Assembly: GCA_016648135.1 (NCBI GenBank)
Contig: JADDOH010011037.1
Location: 36,820-100,819, forward strand
DNA from: Agrypnia vestita
Taxonomy: Eukaryota > Arthropoda > Insecta > Trichoptera > Phryganeidae
DNA: 64,000 bases
Direction of reading: 5' to 3'
Shown here: one piece after another, positions 1 to 12,400 of the stretch
Layout: every line of letters begins with the position of its first letter
Numbering within the stretch: the first letter of the stretch is position 1
Translations under genes and position numbers: made by a program
Notes under the pieces: model-generated
Told to the model about the DNA's origin: nothing
Database searches by the model: none
The model's input: the letters and a program-made list of their open reading frames with translations, nothing else

Positions 1-3000
1 TCCGACGTTTCGAAACCCATTGCGGGATCCATCATCAAGGCTGATGTGATCAGTTTATTATTTTATCATAATCATAAATTGAACTGAACATAACTCTATA
101 TTTCGTCATAAGTTATAAATATTTTATAACTTATAACTTATAAGTATTTTTAAAAAACTCGTTTATTGAGCATTCAAAATATGAACGACTATACTCGAGG
201 TCGAGTACTCGAATATATGAATTGATATCTCTAATCACGCTGCTACGATCCATTGAAAATCTTTGCCTTCTCATGTAATATTCATTCTCATTCGCCACTT
301 AAGCCTATCCTCATAGGTTATCCTCCATTGATGAATGCTAAATTTTCTGGCCTCTTTCTCAGTATTATACCTTCGTTTTTTTTTTGAGGTTTTCCCCGTG
401 GGTTACCTTTCTTGGGGTTATTGCCTTGGAGGAGGCATTTTTGGACATGGTCCGGTATAGGGTAGTTGAGTGATCTTCAGTTTAGCCTTGTTATTTGATT
501 CGTCGTACAAAATTTTCAGTTTATGTTTCCACCTGTTTGTCTGTACCTATAGTTAAATAAAATTAATAATCTTTCTCTTTATAATTTTTCATCTGTCGTT
601 ATTAAAGTACTTGTTTCGTTTGTTGGTAAAATATGTTTACCCGGGAATGTATGCCCTAATACTTATTTATTTTTATAGGGGATGAAAATGAAACGATATT
701 CTAAAAGCGATCCTTTCTTAATACTCTCGTGCCTGGGGGGTGGTTATTGTTCGATGCTCATTAGGCATCCGAGCTAAGGGTGGAGGCCCCATTCATTGTT
801 ATTCCTGCATTTGAGAAATTCTTAACGCCCTGGAATGGAAGACGCAAATTTATAGTCTCGGGCGATCAAAGGTACAAAAATAAGTTCATAAATTGATAAA
901 GCGTGTAAGTGAAAGACTGAAATAAGTACTATTACTTCTGCATCCGTTATTTCAAATTAAGCTTTATTTTTTTCCATTTTTCTGCGTCACAATTATTAAT
1001 ATTTTGGCTATATTATTGGACCTTGGATAAAAATACTTGTATTCTAGAATAAGACTAGACATATAAAAATGAAAACACTTTGTTTTTTAAGTTCTACCTT
1101 TCTAATATACTGAGATGCGTTTCACCTTATAAGGGCATTATCAATCTAAATATTTTATTTCAACCTTATTCATCACACAAAAATTTAACAACTTACATTT
1201 ACATGGAAAGTATTAAAAAAAATACTTCATCATTTTTTTAATTAATTGAGGTTGTTTGTACTTCTGCACGACTCTAAGAAACAATTCTGTTCAAACACTA
1301 ATGTCAAGTAATAAATATAATTTTCAAATGCGGGGTTTCCATTCTTATACAATGGTTTAGGGGTTGTAACCTCTAAACCATCGTATAAGAGACGTTTCTC
1401 ATATTAAAATAGCTTTTTTTCTGTGAGACTTCTATAATTTATCTTTATTACTTAATCATCCCTCTGGGGAGAAAATCCAGTGACGGTATTCTTAAAACAT
1501 ATCTACAAATTTAATGTATGAGTTTATCTTACGTATTAAAATATATTACTCCAGCAAAAAAAAAGTTACGTTGTCGAATAAATGCTTACAATTCCTAGTT
1601 AATGCATTTTTAAATATTACAGGGGTAGGTTTACTTCAGTAAACTTAAACTTAAACTGCGAGTAATAAAATTCTAGAACCCTTTTTCTAAATTGTATCGA
1701 ATAGCGAATGATTGTGCAAATTTTATTCCCCACGGATACACTGGAAAGATCGGATTGGTATATTGCTATCGCGCACCCTCTCGTACAATCTGAGGCTTTT
1801 ATCGAATCTGTTTTGTATGGATATGCTTTAATGTATTTTTTACTGAACTTAGGGGAGGGTTTCCTAGAGTGAAACATATTATTCATAAATGAAAAACAAA
1901 CATAAATATTAAGTACATGTAGTATTATCAATTTTTATTTGGTTTTTGCTGAACAAAAAATATATACACAATACGGAAATCAAGGATAGGTAGAGTAAAC
2001 TTGAAGAAATGGTCCAATTCAGGCTTCCACACTATCGGCCGTCTCGCGGCCCGCTCTTGATTCGCTCTCGCCCCAGCAAAGAAGTTGGAGCGAGAACGAA
2101 CAATGAAGTCATTCACACGTGTGCCCGCTCCAGTCTTTGTGGGGATATTTAAAAAAAATGAAAATCGTTGCAAAATTACGTAATTATTCAGAAAACTTTA
2201 AGAAAAAGTATGAAAATATCAGCTTTGATATTACAACCAGTTAGCCATTCTTTTCACTACTTCCCTCGGCTTATGGCTGGTACAAAAATGACCTTCAGGC
2301 TGTTTCTCAGTATAAATCTCCATGTTTAGCATGTAAAACACCTTTGCTTCAACATGGGCAAAACATTTGATGCCACACATGTTTGAACTTTCGGTGCCTA
2401 TGATATCAATACGGCAATAACTGCATAGAAGAATTGTGAGACTCCAAACTCAGGTTAAGAAAGGAAACTAACAGGAGGGATAGAATCCTACCCTTCCTAC
2501 TAGGAACCTAAAAATCTGTCTGTCAAGCTGGTAGCGCCCGTTTCTAATCTCGATTTCCAATTGTTACGTGTTACGAGTGTTGTTAATTTTCTGATGCTGT
2601 GGTGTTTATTTAATGCTCCAAAGGATGTACTTCAGAAAAGTGAAAATTTTCACCGCCTGATTCTTAATACTCAAAGGTAAAGTTATGAAGTAATGATATT
2701 CTTATTTTTTAAACAAAACGGCAAAGCTTCTAAAAATATACAAAATGTTCACCTCTTTTTCTTTCGTTCAGTGAAGGAGAAATCTTTTATTGCCGCGCGA
2801 AGAAAAACGTATTCCATTTCAACTTTAATAATGAAAATTATTTTTTACCTTTAATCTACTGGCGTCATTGTTTGCTTAATTGTCAAAGGCAATTAACAAT
2901 GGCAGTTCCTTCATATTTGAAAATCCCTCGCCACAAGGTTATTCGAAATTCATTTACGTATCTAAAGTGTTTTTTTTATGACTGAATGTATACGGTGATA

Positions 3001-3054
3001 TTTATTATACCTGTATATTTATATTTTACACTTCAATGTATATTTAAATGCATA
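1..3054. other. AT-rich intergenic region, no gene recognised
   Basis: No open frame here resembles a known protein and no exon of the esterase cluster is seen. The stretch near 440-860 is somewhat richer in GC and may be an old repeat fragment. The only clear structure is the hairpin at 1344-1389, listed separately. Confidence 0.5.
1344..1389. repeat. Imperfect hairpin
   Basis: An inverted repeat with arms of about 20 nt: the left arm starts CTTATACAATGG and the right arm ends CCATCGTATAAG, around a short loop. There are two mismatches. No function is evident; it may be a small repeat terminus. Confidence 0.6.
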
Positions 3055-3548
3055 CTAGCTGTGCCCGCGCGGCTTCGCACGCGTAGATTTTTAGTGCACT
3101 GTTTGGATCGTCATAGAACTTTCGCGAACCTTCTAGAACATTCTCCTTCCAGAATTTTCAGGAAAATTATCGAATGTACAGGAACCTTCTAGACAGACCG
3201 ACACATTCCGCCACTCAGTTTAGAACCTTATAGAACTTTCGGGAATTTTATAGAACCTTCTCCTTCCAAAACTTTCTAGAGCAGGTTTTTCCGGAACCTT
3301 CTAGATTCACCGACACAGTCGGCGCGCCTATTTTTAAACAATCTGAAGCATTTGCGCCTTTCCCGTAGAAAGCACATTTTCGTCACCCACTCCCACCCAC
3401 GCTCAGCCACCCCCACCAAACTCGCATACTTTCGATGTGACACCAAGGGCTATCCACCACCATAACCCCCGGTGGGTGTTTGTAGCTGATTGTGGAGAAA
3501 ACTTGGCGGGTAGGGAAGCACGGGTTTCTTTTTATATATATATATATT
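3055..3548 (+). repeat. Interspersed repeat, copy 1 (starts CTAGCTGTGCCCGCGCGG)
   Basis: This repeat is about 490 bp. It starts CTAGCTGTGCCCGCGCGG, contains several AGAACCTTCTAGA-like palindromic motifs, has a GC-rich middle and ends in a (TA)n run. It matches 8690-9183 on the opposite strand over its whole length, at roughly 85-90% by eye. The CTAGCTGTGCCCGCGCGG head is a start I associate with dispersed insect repeats, but I cannot assign it to a named family. Open frames inside it are not genes. Confidence 0.8.
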
Positions 3549-4549
3549 GATTGATTATAATATGTATGTTTATACATATTATTTTTGAAGATTTCTCGAA
3601 ACAAACTAGTAATGGTGGTCTCCCGGGATGAGGCACGGATACCCAACCAAATAATCATTTGCTTTATTAAATGTATTATAATCCTGTGGATGCAATTTTG
3701 AGATTCTGTGTCTGTCGTCGTTGTTTCATTGGTTTAATTTTCTCAACTGCCAACATAAAGTTTCGGCCATTTGCACATTTTTCGATTTTGAATACATTGA
3801 AAATTTAAGATATTGGTCGTATTTTTTATGCCATAGAATAAATAAATATTTTAGAGGTTTTAGTGTGCACATTTTTTAATCAGTCTATACGCCCCTCCAT
3901 TTTACCTCCTGTTAATAATGGTACCTTTGTCACGTGCATTTAAGAAAATTAATATAAAGCAAACAAAAATATTCAAGTCCCGATTTTAATATTGCCATCA
4001 TGAATAATTCAGGCTTTGTCAAATAAACAGATTTTTCTGGCGGAGTAGCTTGCCTTCATCAGCATTAAATGAAATGATGTGTTGTCGTATTTGAGAGCGG
4101 TTAATGTGATTTTTACGCCTTGATTTTTATTTAAAAAACGTATTTTAGAGCCTTTGACATTTGCACTCCATCTTTATTATTTTCTCGAAAGGTAAACACA
4201 AAGTAAAACATCAAATTAGGTTGGAATATTTGCCAAATTGTGTTTGAATCCCGTGTTCTAAAGTAAAACAGGTTTGACAGGATGATTTCTGATTTCATCC
4301 CACCTCATACTGTCTCTTCCAGGCTTGCCTCAATCAATTATTAATTTAGATATGCGGAAATTACCATTCTTCGAGTGATAGCTGTCGGAAAAAAACAAAC
4401 GACATGTTTTGCTTTATATTTTAACTTAACTTGTGATGTCCGTAATACATTTACTTATTTAAGGAATATTTAAAACTAACCATACACCCGTGAAAATCAT
4501 GGAATTAAAGTATGTAAAGCCAACATAATTTATTCTCAAAATAATTCAT

Positions 4550-4712
4550 AGATGGCGCTAAAAAGGCTATATATTGATTGATAGCTAAGAAATTAGTTTT
4601 AAAGTTTGCTCAGAGATGGCGCCAGCCATAGTTGCAAACCCACACACGAACGGTGGTTGTCATTATATCAAGTACCCCAAGGGTTAAACCTAATTATATT
4701 AAGAGATGGCGC
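4550..4712 (+). repeat. Three copies of AGATGGCGC
   Basis: The nonamer AGATGGCGC occurs at 4550-4558, 4614-4622 and 4704-4712, spaced 64 and 90 nt. This is a tight local cluster for so GC-rich a motif in AT-rich DNA. It may mark the edges of small repeats or be a binding-site cluster; the sequence does not decide. Confidence 0.5.
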
Positions 4713-4829
4713 CACTTTTGCTGGTAAAATATTAATTTAACATAACTAAAAAAAAATACTACAGAACACAAATGCTTTGGCATGTTCTGCGCTGATGTGA
4801 ACACAATACAAACACAGATATCGTATATA

Positions 4830-5045
4830 AATCTTTATTGATCTTGAGCCTTTGGCCTTCGCTAGCTAGCTTACAAAGCGTAACTCATAGTGGATCTAGT
4901 CTGGGGACCCAGTAGAAGAAATTTTAGTTACTCCAGTAGCGACGAGAGGCCAGCAACCCACGGAGGACCTGGTCTGGGGACCCAGAAGCGGAATCCGGGG
5001 CTGGTCGCGATACTGCAAGGCGCCCTCCTAGGTGGTTGCCCAGCT
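4830..5045. repeat. GC-rich repeat-like block with internal direct repeat
   Basis: This block is markedly richer in GC than its surroundings. It contains a direct repeat, TCTGGGGACCCAG, near 4899 and again near 4973. It looks like the untranslated part of a transposable element. No protein match was seen. Confidence 0.4.
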
Positions 5046-5069
5046 TGTCCGAGAATTACTCATTTGTAA

Positions 5070-5110
5070 CCACGCCCAATAGCTCAAGCGGATAGAACGC
5101 CGTCCGTTCG
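5070..5110 (+). repeat. tRNA-like fragment, possible truncated SINE head
   Basis: TAGCTCAAGCGG fits the pol III A-box pattern and CGTTCGAGTCC resembles a B box. They are too close together for a full tRNA, so the anticodon region appears to be missing. An AT-rich tail follows. Probably a decayed SINE head. Confidence 0.35.
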
Positions 5111-6426
5111 AGTCCGTTATAAGTATTATTTATTTATTTATACATAATTAGATAAAAAGCCTGTCAAATGTCGAACGTAGGAGGGGTAAATTAATGGTTA
5201 TCTTAGCTAAGCTCTTACAATGTGTAGAATATAAAGTATATTTTTGACGGGCCATGGAGAAGCGATAGTAGCTTTATTGGTTAGTTGCCTCGTTGCCGTC
5301 CGCGCGTTTGAGATTCGTTTCTGTCTCCAGCCGTGTAATTATTTTTTTTAGTTCTAAATTCCAGACAGAGGGGTAACGAAGTTACTATATTTAGATTATT
5401 AAAAAGCTTTTATAGTGTACGTGGGTAGTTCTGACGTTGTCTATTTATATGTAGGTATGTTAATACTGTATTGAAAGCTTATTAAACAAAGGTATGTTCG
5501 CTCCACTGCATGTAATAAGTATATGTATAGACAATTAAGTAATAGGTATATATATATATAATAATAAGTAAGTATTACGTTTAGTTTAGTTTAGTTTAGT
5601 TCAGATTCTTATAGGTCACCTTCTATCAGAATGACTGACCATTTTAAACGCTCACAAGCATCCCTTAATGGTTAAACAATTAAATGACATTTTTGATAAT
5701 TATTTACATTCGTACAAGTTATGTTTTCTGACATTTTTTGAACTCCTTTCTTGCATTCACCTGTTTTTGTATACTCCCTTAACGACTCGAAAACACTTAA
5801 CGGCCCTGCGTAACGGAACACTTTAATACAATATTATGTTTTCTAAGGGCTCGCAGAAATAAAATAAACTTGCTATTCGCTCTTTATGACCCCAAAATAC
5901 ACACAGATCGTCGAATTCTCCCCGAAGCGGCGTGCTGGGAAAATTTACAACCGCATCTGACAGATATGTGTGTTTACTCGTTCGAAAAAGTTTAAGTTAA
6001 ACTGAAAAAAACAACCTTTTTAATTCAAAGAGAGAACATCTTTACTGGAACCGTATATACAATTTATTTCCTCACTCTCGATTCATTAGTACAACTGGTC
6101 CAGCCACAGCTTTGCTTGCGAGTGTTGCGCTATTGTCTCTGCGTCTGGTCGCTTTCAGAAAAAATATCCGGATAAATGAATCGATTAGTTTTAAAATCAT
6201 TCTCATTGAGAACAACGTTTAGAAGAAATTTGTAATGTACAATGTTGAATGAATTATTTGTGACAAAAAAATAAAATATATACAACTCCAAGAAATCTGA
6301 ACTATAAAGGAAGTAAGAGGTAGGAGAAATCTATACTATTTTTTCAATAATTTTATAAGTAAGTACATAAGTAAGTAAGAACATGTAATCATTCGTTGAA
6401 TATTTTGCTTTACAAGAAAAAATGTC

Positions 6427-9400
6427 CTACATATTGTAAATATTTTTCCAAAATTGTACCCTTTCTGCAAAAGGATCATTTATCATTTTTAGCTCTTTAT
6501 CAATATTGAGACAATAAACTTTTTTATGTTTTAAAGGTTTCCAAATAGTCGGTAAAATATCTGATTTTACAGGAGTAGGATCCCTGAAAAATAAATATTA
6601 AGCTGTTAATACAAAATAATTTGTTAATTTTAATATTTGTTCTTAATAACCGTGTTATCTACTTACGCATTTTTGGCAAAATTTGTCCACATTTCTACCA
6701 TTCGTTTTGTAACTAGTGTATCATTTTCTGTTGGAGGTATTTGGTCTATTCCTTGAAGACTTATGTTAAAAAGGTAACCAAGTTCATCAGTATGGGCCGC
6801 ACCAGTGTAATTAAAACCAGTCAAAAATTTTAATAAATTCCTGGATCCACTGTACGTGAACTCATAGTAGTAAACGGTGGAAGATTGCTCCGCATATGTT
6901 GACAACGTTCCAGCAACATCTTTTACAAATAAAAAGTCTGAATATAATTTTTTCAAACCATCCCCTATATTATCAGTTGTCGGGAAGTAGAATTGTTGTA
7001 TTTTTGTTACAATTTCGTCGACTCCATTTACGCCGTATTTCGCGATAAGTTCGTCCGGCACGAACCTTGTTAAGTCTGGAACATAGTTATTATTTACTGC
7101 ATCACTGTCAGCTGGAATCTGAAAACCTGTGGTCCTGTATATCAGACCTTCTACAGTGAGTAGACCACCTAGCAGCGGCATCTTTTGGAAATCGCCCGAT
7201 CTTAATACCTCCTGTGGTGTGCGGGTTATGAAGGCTTCAGTGTTTGGAAATTTCTTTTCGGTAGTTGGAGCGAATGTCAACTGAATGCTGCCGACGAAAC
7301 TTGGAGATATGGCTGCGAACGCCAAATCCTTGTTTGGTACAGTTCTCAAAAATGCGAGTACATCATCGCTGCTGTTTGTGGTGAATCCTAATTGCTCGGC
7401 TAGCTTAAAAGGAACACGTTCTGGATGTTTTTGCAAAGCCCATAAGCAAGTGGCAGCTCCTGATTGTATTATCGCCCTATTAAACAATCCTCGCGACATG
7501 GGGGACAGCATTTGATAGTGAACGGATGCTGCCCCTGCGCTTTCTCCAAAAATAGTAATATTGTCTTCATCTCCGTTAAAACTCCGAATATTTTCTTTGA
7601 CCCATTTTAAAGCTAAAGATTGGTCTTTCAGTCCAGCATTTCCAGGAACTTCCTGAGAATTCAAGGTAAGAAAACCGAAAACTCCGAGTCTGTAGTTAAG
7701 CGTGACAACGATGACATTTTTTTCTACCAGATAATCCGGGCCATATAATTCGGGACTTCCGTCTCCCACAATGAACCCGCCACCGTGGATCCAGACCATC
7801 ACCGGAAATCTTCGATTATTTACGGCAGTTTTCGGTACATACACATTCAGGAAGAGGCAGTCTTCTTGTCCGTAGTACTTATTTGTAAATAATGGGTCAA
7901 ATTGAGTACAGGCACTGCCAACTTCTGTTGCATTCAGAATCCCTTTCCATTTTCCAGCTGGTCGCGGATCCTGAATTGGTAAATGGAAAAACATTAGAAA
8001 AATGTTCCCTTTCTCTAAACAATTATTATTTAATACTTCTACTACGTACCCGAAATCGTCGTTCCCCAATGGGTGGCCTAGCATAAGGAATTCCTTGAAA
8101 ACTTTTATATTCAAAACCTGTTTTGGTGACCTTTAACCATCCTTCGAGTACACCTTGAGAGACCCTTATCCTAGGAATTACCCTTTCCATGTGTTGGCAT
8201 CTGAAAAGATAAAAAAAAAACATCCATTATCTTTTCATAGAACGTTGAAAATTTTTCGTTCCATCGTACAGGTAAATTATATATGAGTAGGTACCTATTC
8301 AAAAAGTATACGAAAGATTCATTCTTTAAAAAAGATTTGTATAAGTAACAATTAGTATTGCTAACAAATATTTAATTTAAATCTTCGTCTTATTAGATTT
8401 TTTAGTTTCCTTTATTCTTATGCTTATTAAATAAACCTAATATTTGTATAAATCAGCGTTGTGTACTTTTCGAAATTAAACCTGTCTTGCGCATGAGCGT
8501 TACATTGCAATCATATATAATTGTTCTGTTGTTATAATTCTGGAGTTTGTTTGCTATTCAATGAAGATTGAGAAGATCCACAGAGTAGCGAGGAAGAGAT
8601 TAAAAATTAGCGAAAATTACCATTGAAGAAATTTTGTGCGCTATAAACATTGGAAAATTAGTTGGAACAGATAATGAATCAATATACATATATAAAAAAA
8701 ACAGTGTTTCCGCCAAGTTTTCTCCACAACCAGCCACAACCACCCGCCGGTGGTTATGGTGGTGGACAGCCCTTGGTGTCACATCGAAAATATGCGAGTT
8801 TGGTGGGGGTGGCTGTGCGTGGGTGGGAGTGGACGACGAAAATGTGATTTCTAGCACATTGTTTTGTTATGGGAAGGCAGAAAATGCTTCAGATTGTTTC
8901 AAAATAAGCGCGCCGACTATGTCAGTGAGTCTAGAAGGTTTCGGAAAAACCTACTCTAGAAAGTTCTAGAAGGGGAAGATTCTAGAAAATTCCCGAAAGT
9001 TCTATAAGTTTCTTAACTGAGTGGCAGAATGTGTCGGTGTGTCTAGAAGGTTCCTGTAGATTCGAAAAATTTCTTTAAAGTTCTGGAAGGAGGATGTTCT
9101 AGAAGATTCGCGAAAGTGTTATGACGATCCAAACAGTGTACTAAAAATCTACGCGTGCGAAGCCGCGCGGGCACAGCTAATGTTTATATATTTTGGTGGT
9201 GTGCTCAAAATATCGTGCTGTGATAATGTATTTAAAGCCATTGTCAATTTATATGTATAATAAATGAGTTAATTTTTTCTAAAAATTTTTCCTAGTTGTT
9301 GATAGTTAAAGTTAATAGTTGATGTTAAATACTTTGTAGTATAATAATTAGTTCCGAGAAAAATTTTAATGTGTATTTTTTTAAATCCCACCTGATTGAT

Positions 9401-12400
9401 ATTACAATTAAAAAAATTAACCTATAAAACGAATCTGGAGATTATTTGTTTTACAAACAAAGATAACAATTACAAGGTATGGAGATAAGGAGTAAGAACT
9501 CTGATAAATCTTATCTTTTTCGGTCTAGACTTACATCTGGCCTCTGAATGCGGGGACAAGTAACTACCTTTCGTGACAATGACTTCTGGAATATTTATAT
9601 ACAGGTTGAGAAAACTTAATGGGCCCTGAAGGGAAACCATTTTCAATCCTTAAGATAGATAATTTTACTTAAAGGAAACATTCCTTGATTTTTAAAAAGA
9701 AACAAAGCTGCATTCAAAGATTTCTCGAAAAGCTTACCAATCAAACCAGCTAAAAAAATTCGAATAATATACACTTGCTATTTTATTCCCCTAGTCGATA
9801 CAGTCAATGTAAAAGATACAATTTTTTCTCCAAGAAACATTAGATCTTACACTCGTCTGTCGTATAAAATATCCATGAAACCTTATATTCAGTACGCAAG
9901 GGCTTTAATCAACATCACCTAGACTAGAATTGTTCACTTTCAACAAGTAAAAAACATTTTTTATTTATGGTTTTTGTGTTTAATTTGTAGAACTCCATAT
10001 TTATTTTTAGTGAAATTTAAAGTAAATTAAATTTTAATAAATATTATTATTATTATTAAAAAATAAAAAAATATAAAAAAATATAAAAAAATAAAAAATA
10101 AAAATAAAAAAAAGTAAAAAACACGTTATAATTTTCTTATAACTTGTTTCAAACAGGAAAAAATCAAGAACGCCCTCCATATAAGTAAAGCTTCAGCCAG
10201 TATATTTTATGTAAAATTCTTAATGTTTCATGTATCTTTTATGTTAGAATAAATAACAATTATATGTAAGGGCCCTGATAAGGGTCTTTTTCTGTAAAAA
10301 TGTTATGTAAATCTTACCCAGCGTGTATCACGTTCAAGCGAGCGCGAGGCACCACGGAAATGAGCTACGCGCTGATTGGCTGACGCACGCTAGGTCTAAA
10401 GTATTAAATTGAATAAAAAGGCTGGATTCTTCTCCTTCTGTTTCTTCTACTTTACTCTTCGGTCTAGCATCATGTTTTAAAGAGTTTTATTTCTTCAACC
10501 TTCTCACCAACCTGCTTCTGGTGTCAAAGCCAGCCAAGTGAAATTTGGCAAATCAACCCTGCTACTACAGTCTTTGTCTTCTGCAAGACATATCATTAAC
10601 ATCCAAAGACATTCTATGGATTACGATCTCGCTAATTTATCTCTAAGTACCTTATTAAAGACTTAGACAAGAAAATCGTTTCTTTGTTAATAATAATTCT
10701 ATGCACACTTCCTTCTAAGATGAGGCGTTCTGACGAAAAGTTTAAAAATATAATGTTTATACTGTGCGAGACTGCAATTTTGAAATTTGAACGAACATTT
10801 TGGACATTTTTATCGATTTTGTTTTGTTTTTCTTAGAGTTTTGCTTAGATTAGTTTTGAACATATACAAAACTCTCAAAAAATTGATTTATGTTCAAATC
10901 TGAGAATATTTCGTTTATTTGAATGGACTATGCTAGAGACATCTGTAGTCTTTTCTCATTAACTAGTATACTCAAATTTTTTCAGTTGTTAATGATGCAT
11001 CTATATTTTTAAATTGTAGTAACTAGCAATATACTTTTTAATGTATACATGGAAGTCTTACGAATTATTTGAAAAAAAAAAAAAAATATATATATATATA
11101 GGTACTAGAGTACGCTTGAAAATCAATTTATAAAAATCAATTGAAAATAGATTTTAGAATCTGATAATGATACTGTTAAGAATAAGTGGAGTAATAAACA
11201 CTATACTTTTTAATGTATACATGAAATTCTTTCGATTTATTATTATATTTACTAGAATACGCCTGAATAGTCAATTTATGAAATATTTTCAGACCATTTG
11301 AAAAAATATATTCGATAAATTACAACAATAAACTAAAACAAACACATTTAAAGTTTACCCGATGATGTAACTATGAGAGCATACCAATAACAATCATACA
11401 TAAGCATCTGCAAAATTACCTACAAAACTAACTCCTTTCTAACTTATAATTTTTCCTAGGTATGTTCAAAGAACACAGAAATGTTCTTAGTACATACTTA
11501 CTTATGAAAATATTGTTAAAATATATACTGGTGCATGAAAGGCGTTAAAAAATTTAAAATGCTGATTTTCAGGCGTATTTTAGTATATATGTTAAAATAA
11601 TTCGTAAGAATTTCATGTATACTTTAATAAGTATATTGATTATTCCTCCACTTAGAAAATATAGAGGTGTCATAACCAGCTGCGAAAATCTATGTATTTT
11701 CATGAGAAAAGACTACAGATGTCTCTAGCATAGTCCATTCAAATAAGCGAAAGATTCTCAGATTTGAACATATAAAGAACTTACAAAATTTGATAATGTG
11801 TGGATGTTGCATTACGTAGAGTAATCATTTAAGCCATGGGTTAACGTATAAAAATACTTTCACACATATTTCTCATATTCATAGCTTCTAAAAGTTATCT
11901 TAATTTACTCCTGTCTTTTCACCACTATTACTTATTATGTTAATAAATTATACGTACCTAATATTTAAATATATAAAAATTATTGTATGTAAAATAGTAA
12001 CATATTTTAAACGTGCAATAAACATCGATTCTTTGGCAGTGAAACTGAAACTGAACTGAATGTATGAAAAATCTCATTATGGATAAACTTTGTTTATTAA
12101 AGAAAAACAAGTTTGTATTAGACGTAAAACTCTAGATAAGTACACAAAAAATTATCCACCTGATCCAATACGCATTTAATGGCGTAACGTTAGTCAGGTC
12201 AAAATTCCAACATACTTCAAATATTTATAGAGTAAAATAAAATAACAAAAAATATAAACGCGCACACGGAATACGTGTCACGTAAATATTTTAACAATTT
12301 TAACGTTAAACTAATCGCCTTAGTTATTAAAAAAGGGATAAGCTTGTTTTTCGAAATGAGACTCGAATCTGCGATCACTGGATCAGTAGGCTAACGTCTT

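Larger units (their letters stand above)
3549..6426. other. Intergenic region downstream of esterase gene 1
   Basis: No coding exon was recognised. It holds three spaced AGATGGCGC motifs (4550-4712), a GC-rich repeat-like block (about 4830-5045), a short tRNA-like fragment (about 5070-5110) and short GTTTA and TA microsatellites near 5550-5600. An AATAAA on the minus strand near 6061 is a possible distal poly(A) signal for gene 1, but that is weak. Confidence 0.45.

Noticed and set aside
1617..2173. Two minus-strand open frames of 81-104 aa
   Set aside because: No recognisable domain, signal or splice-supported context; consistent with chance frames.
8600..8969. Overlapping open frames on both strands with Pro/Gly/Trp-rich translations
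   Set aside because: They lie in or at the edge of the interspersed repeat at 8690-9183, whose other copy at 3055-3548 does not preserve the frames.
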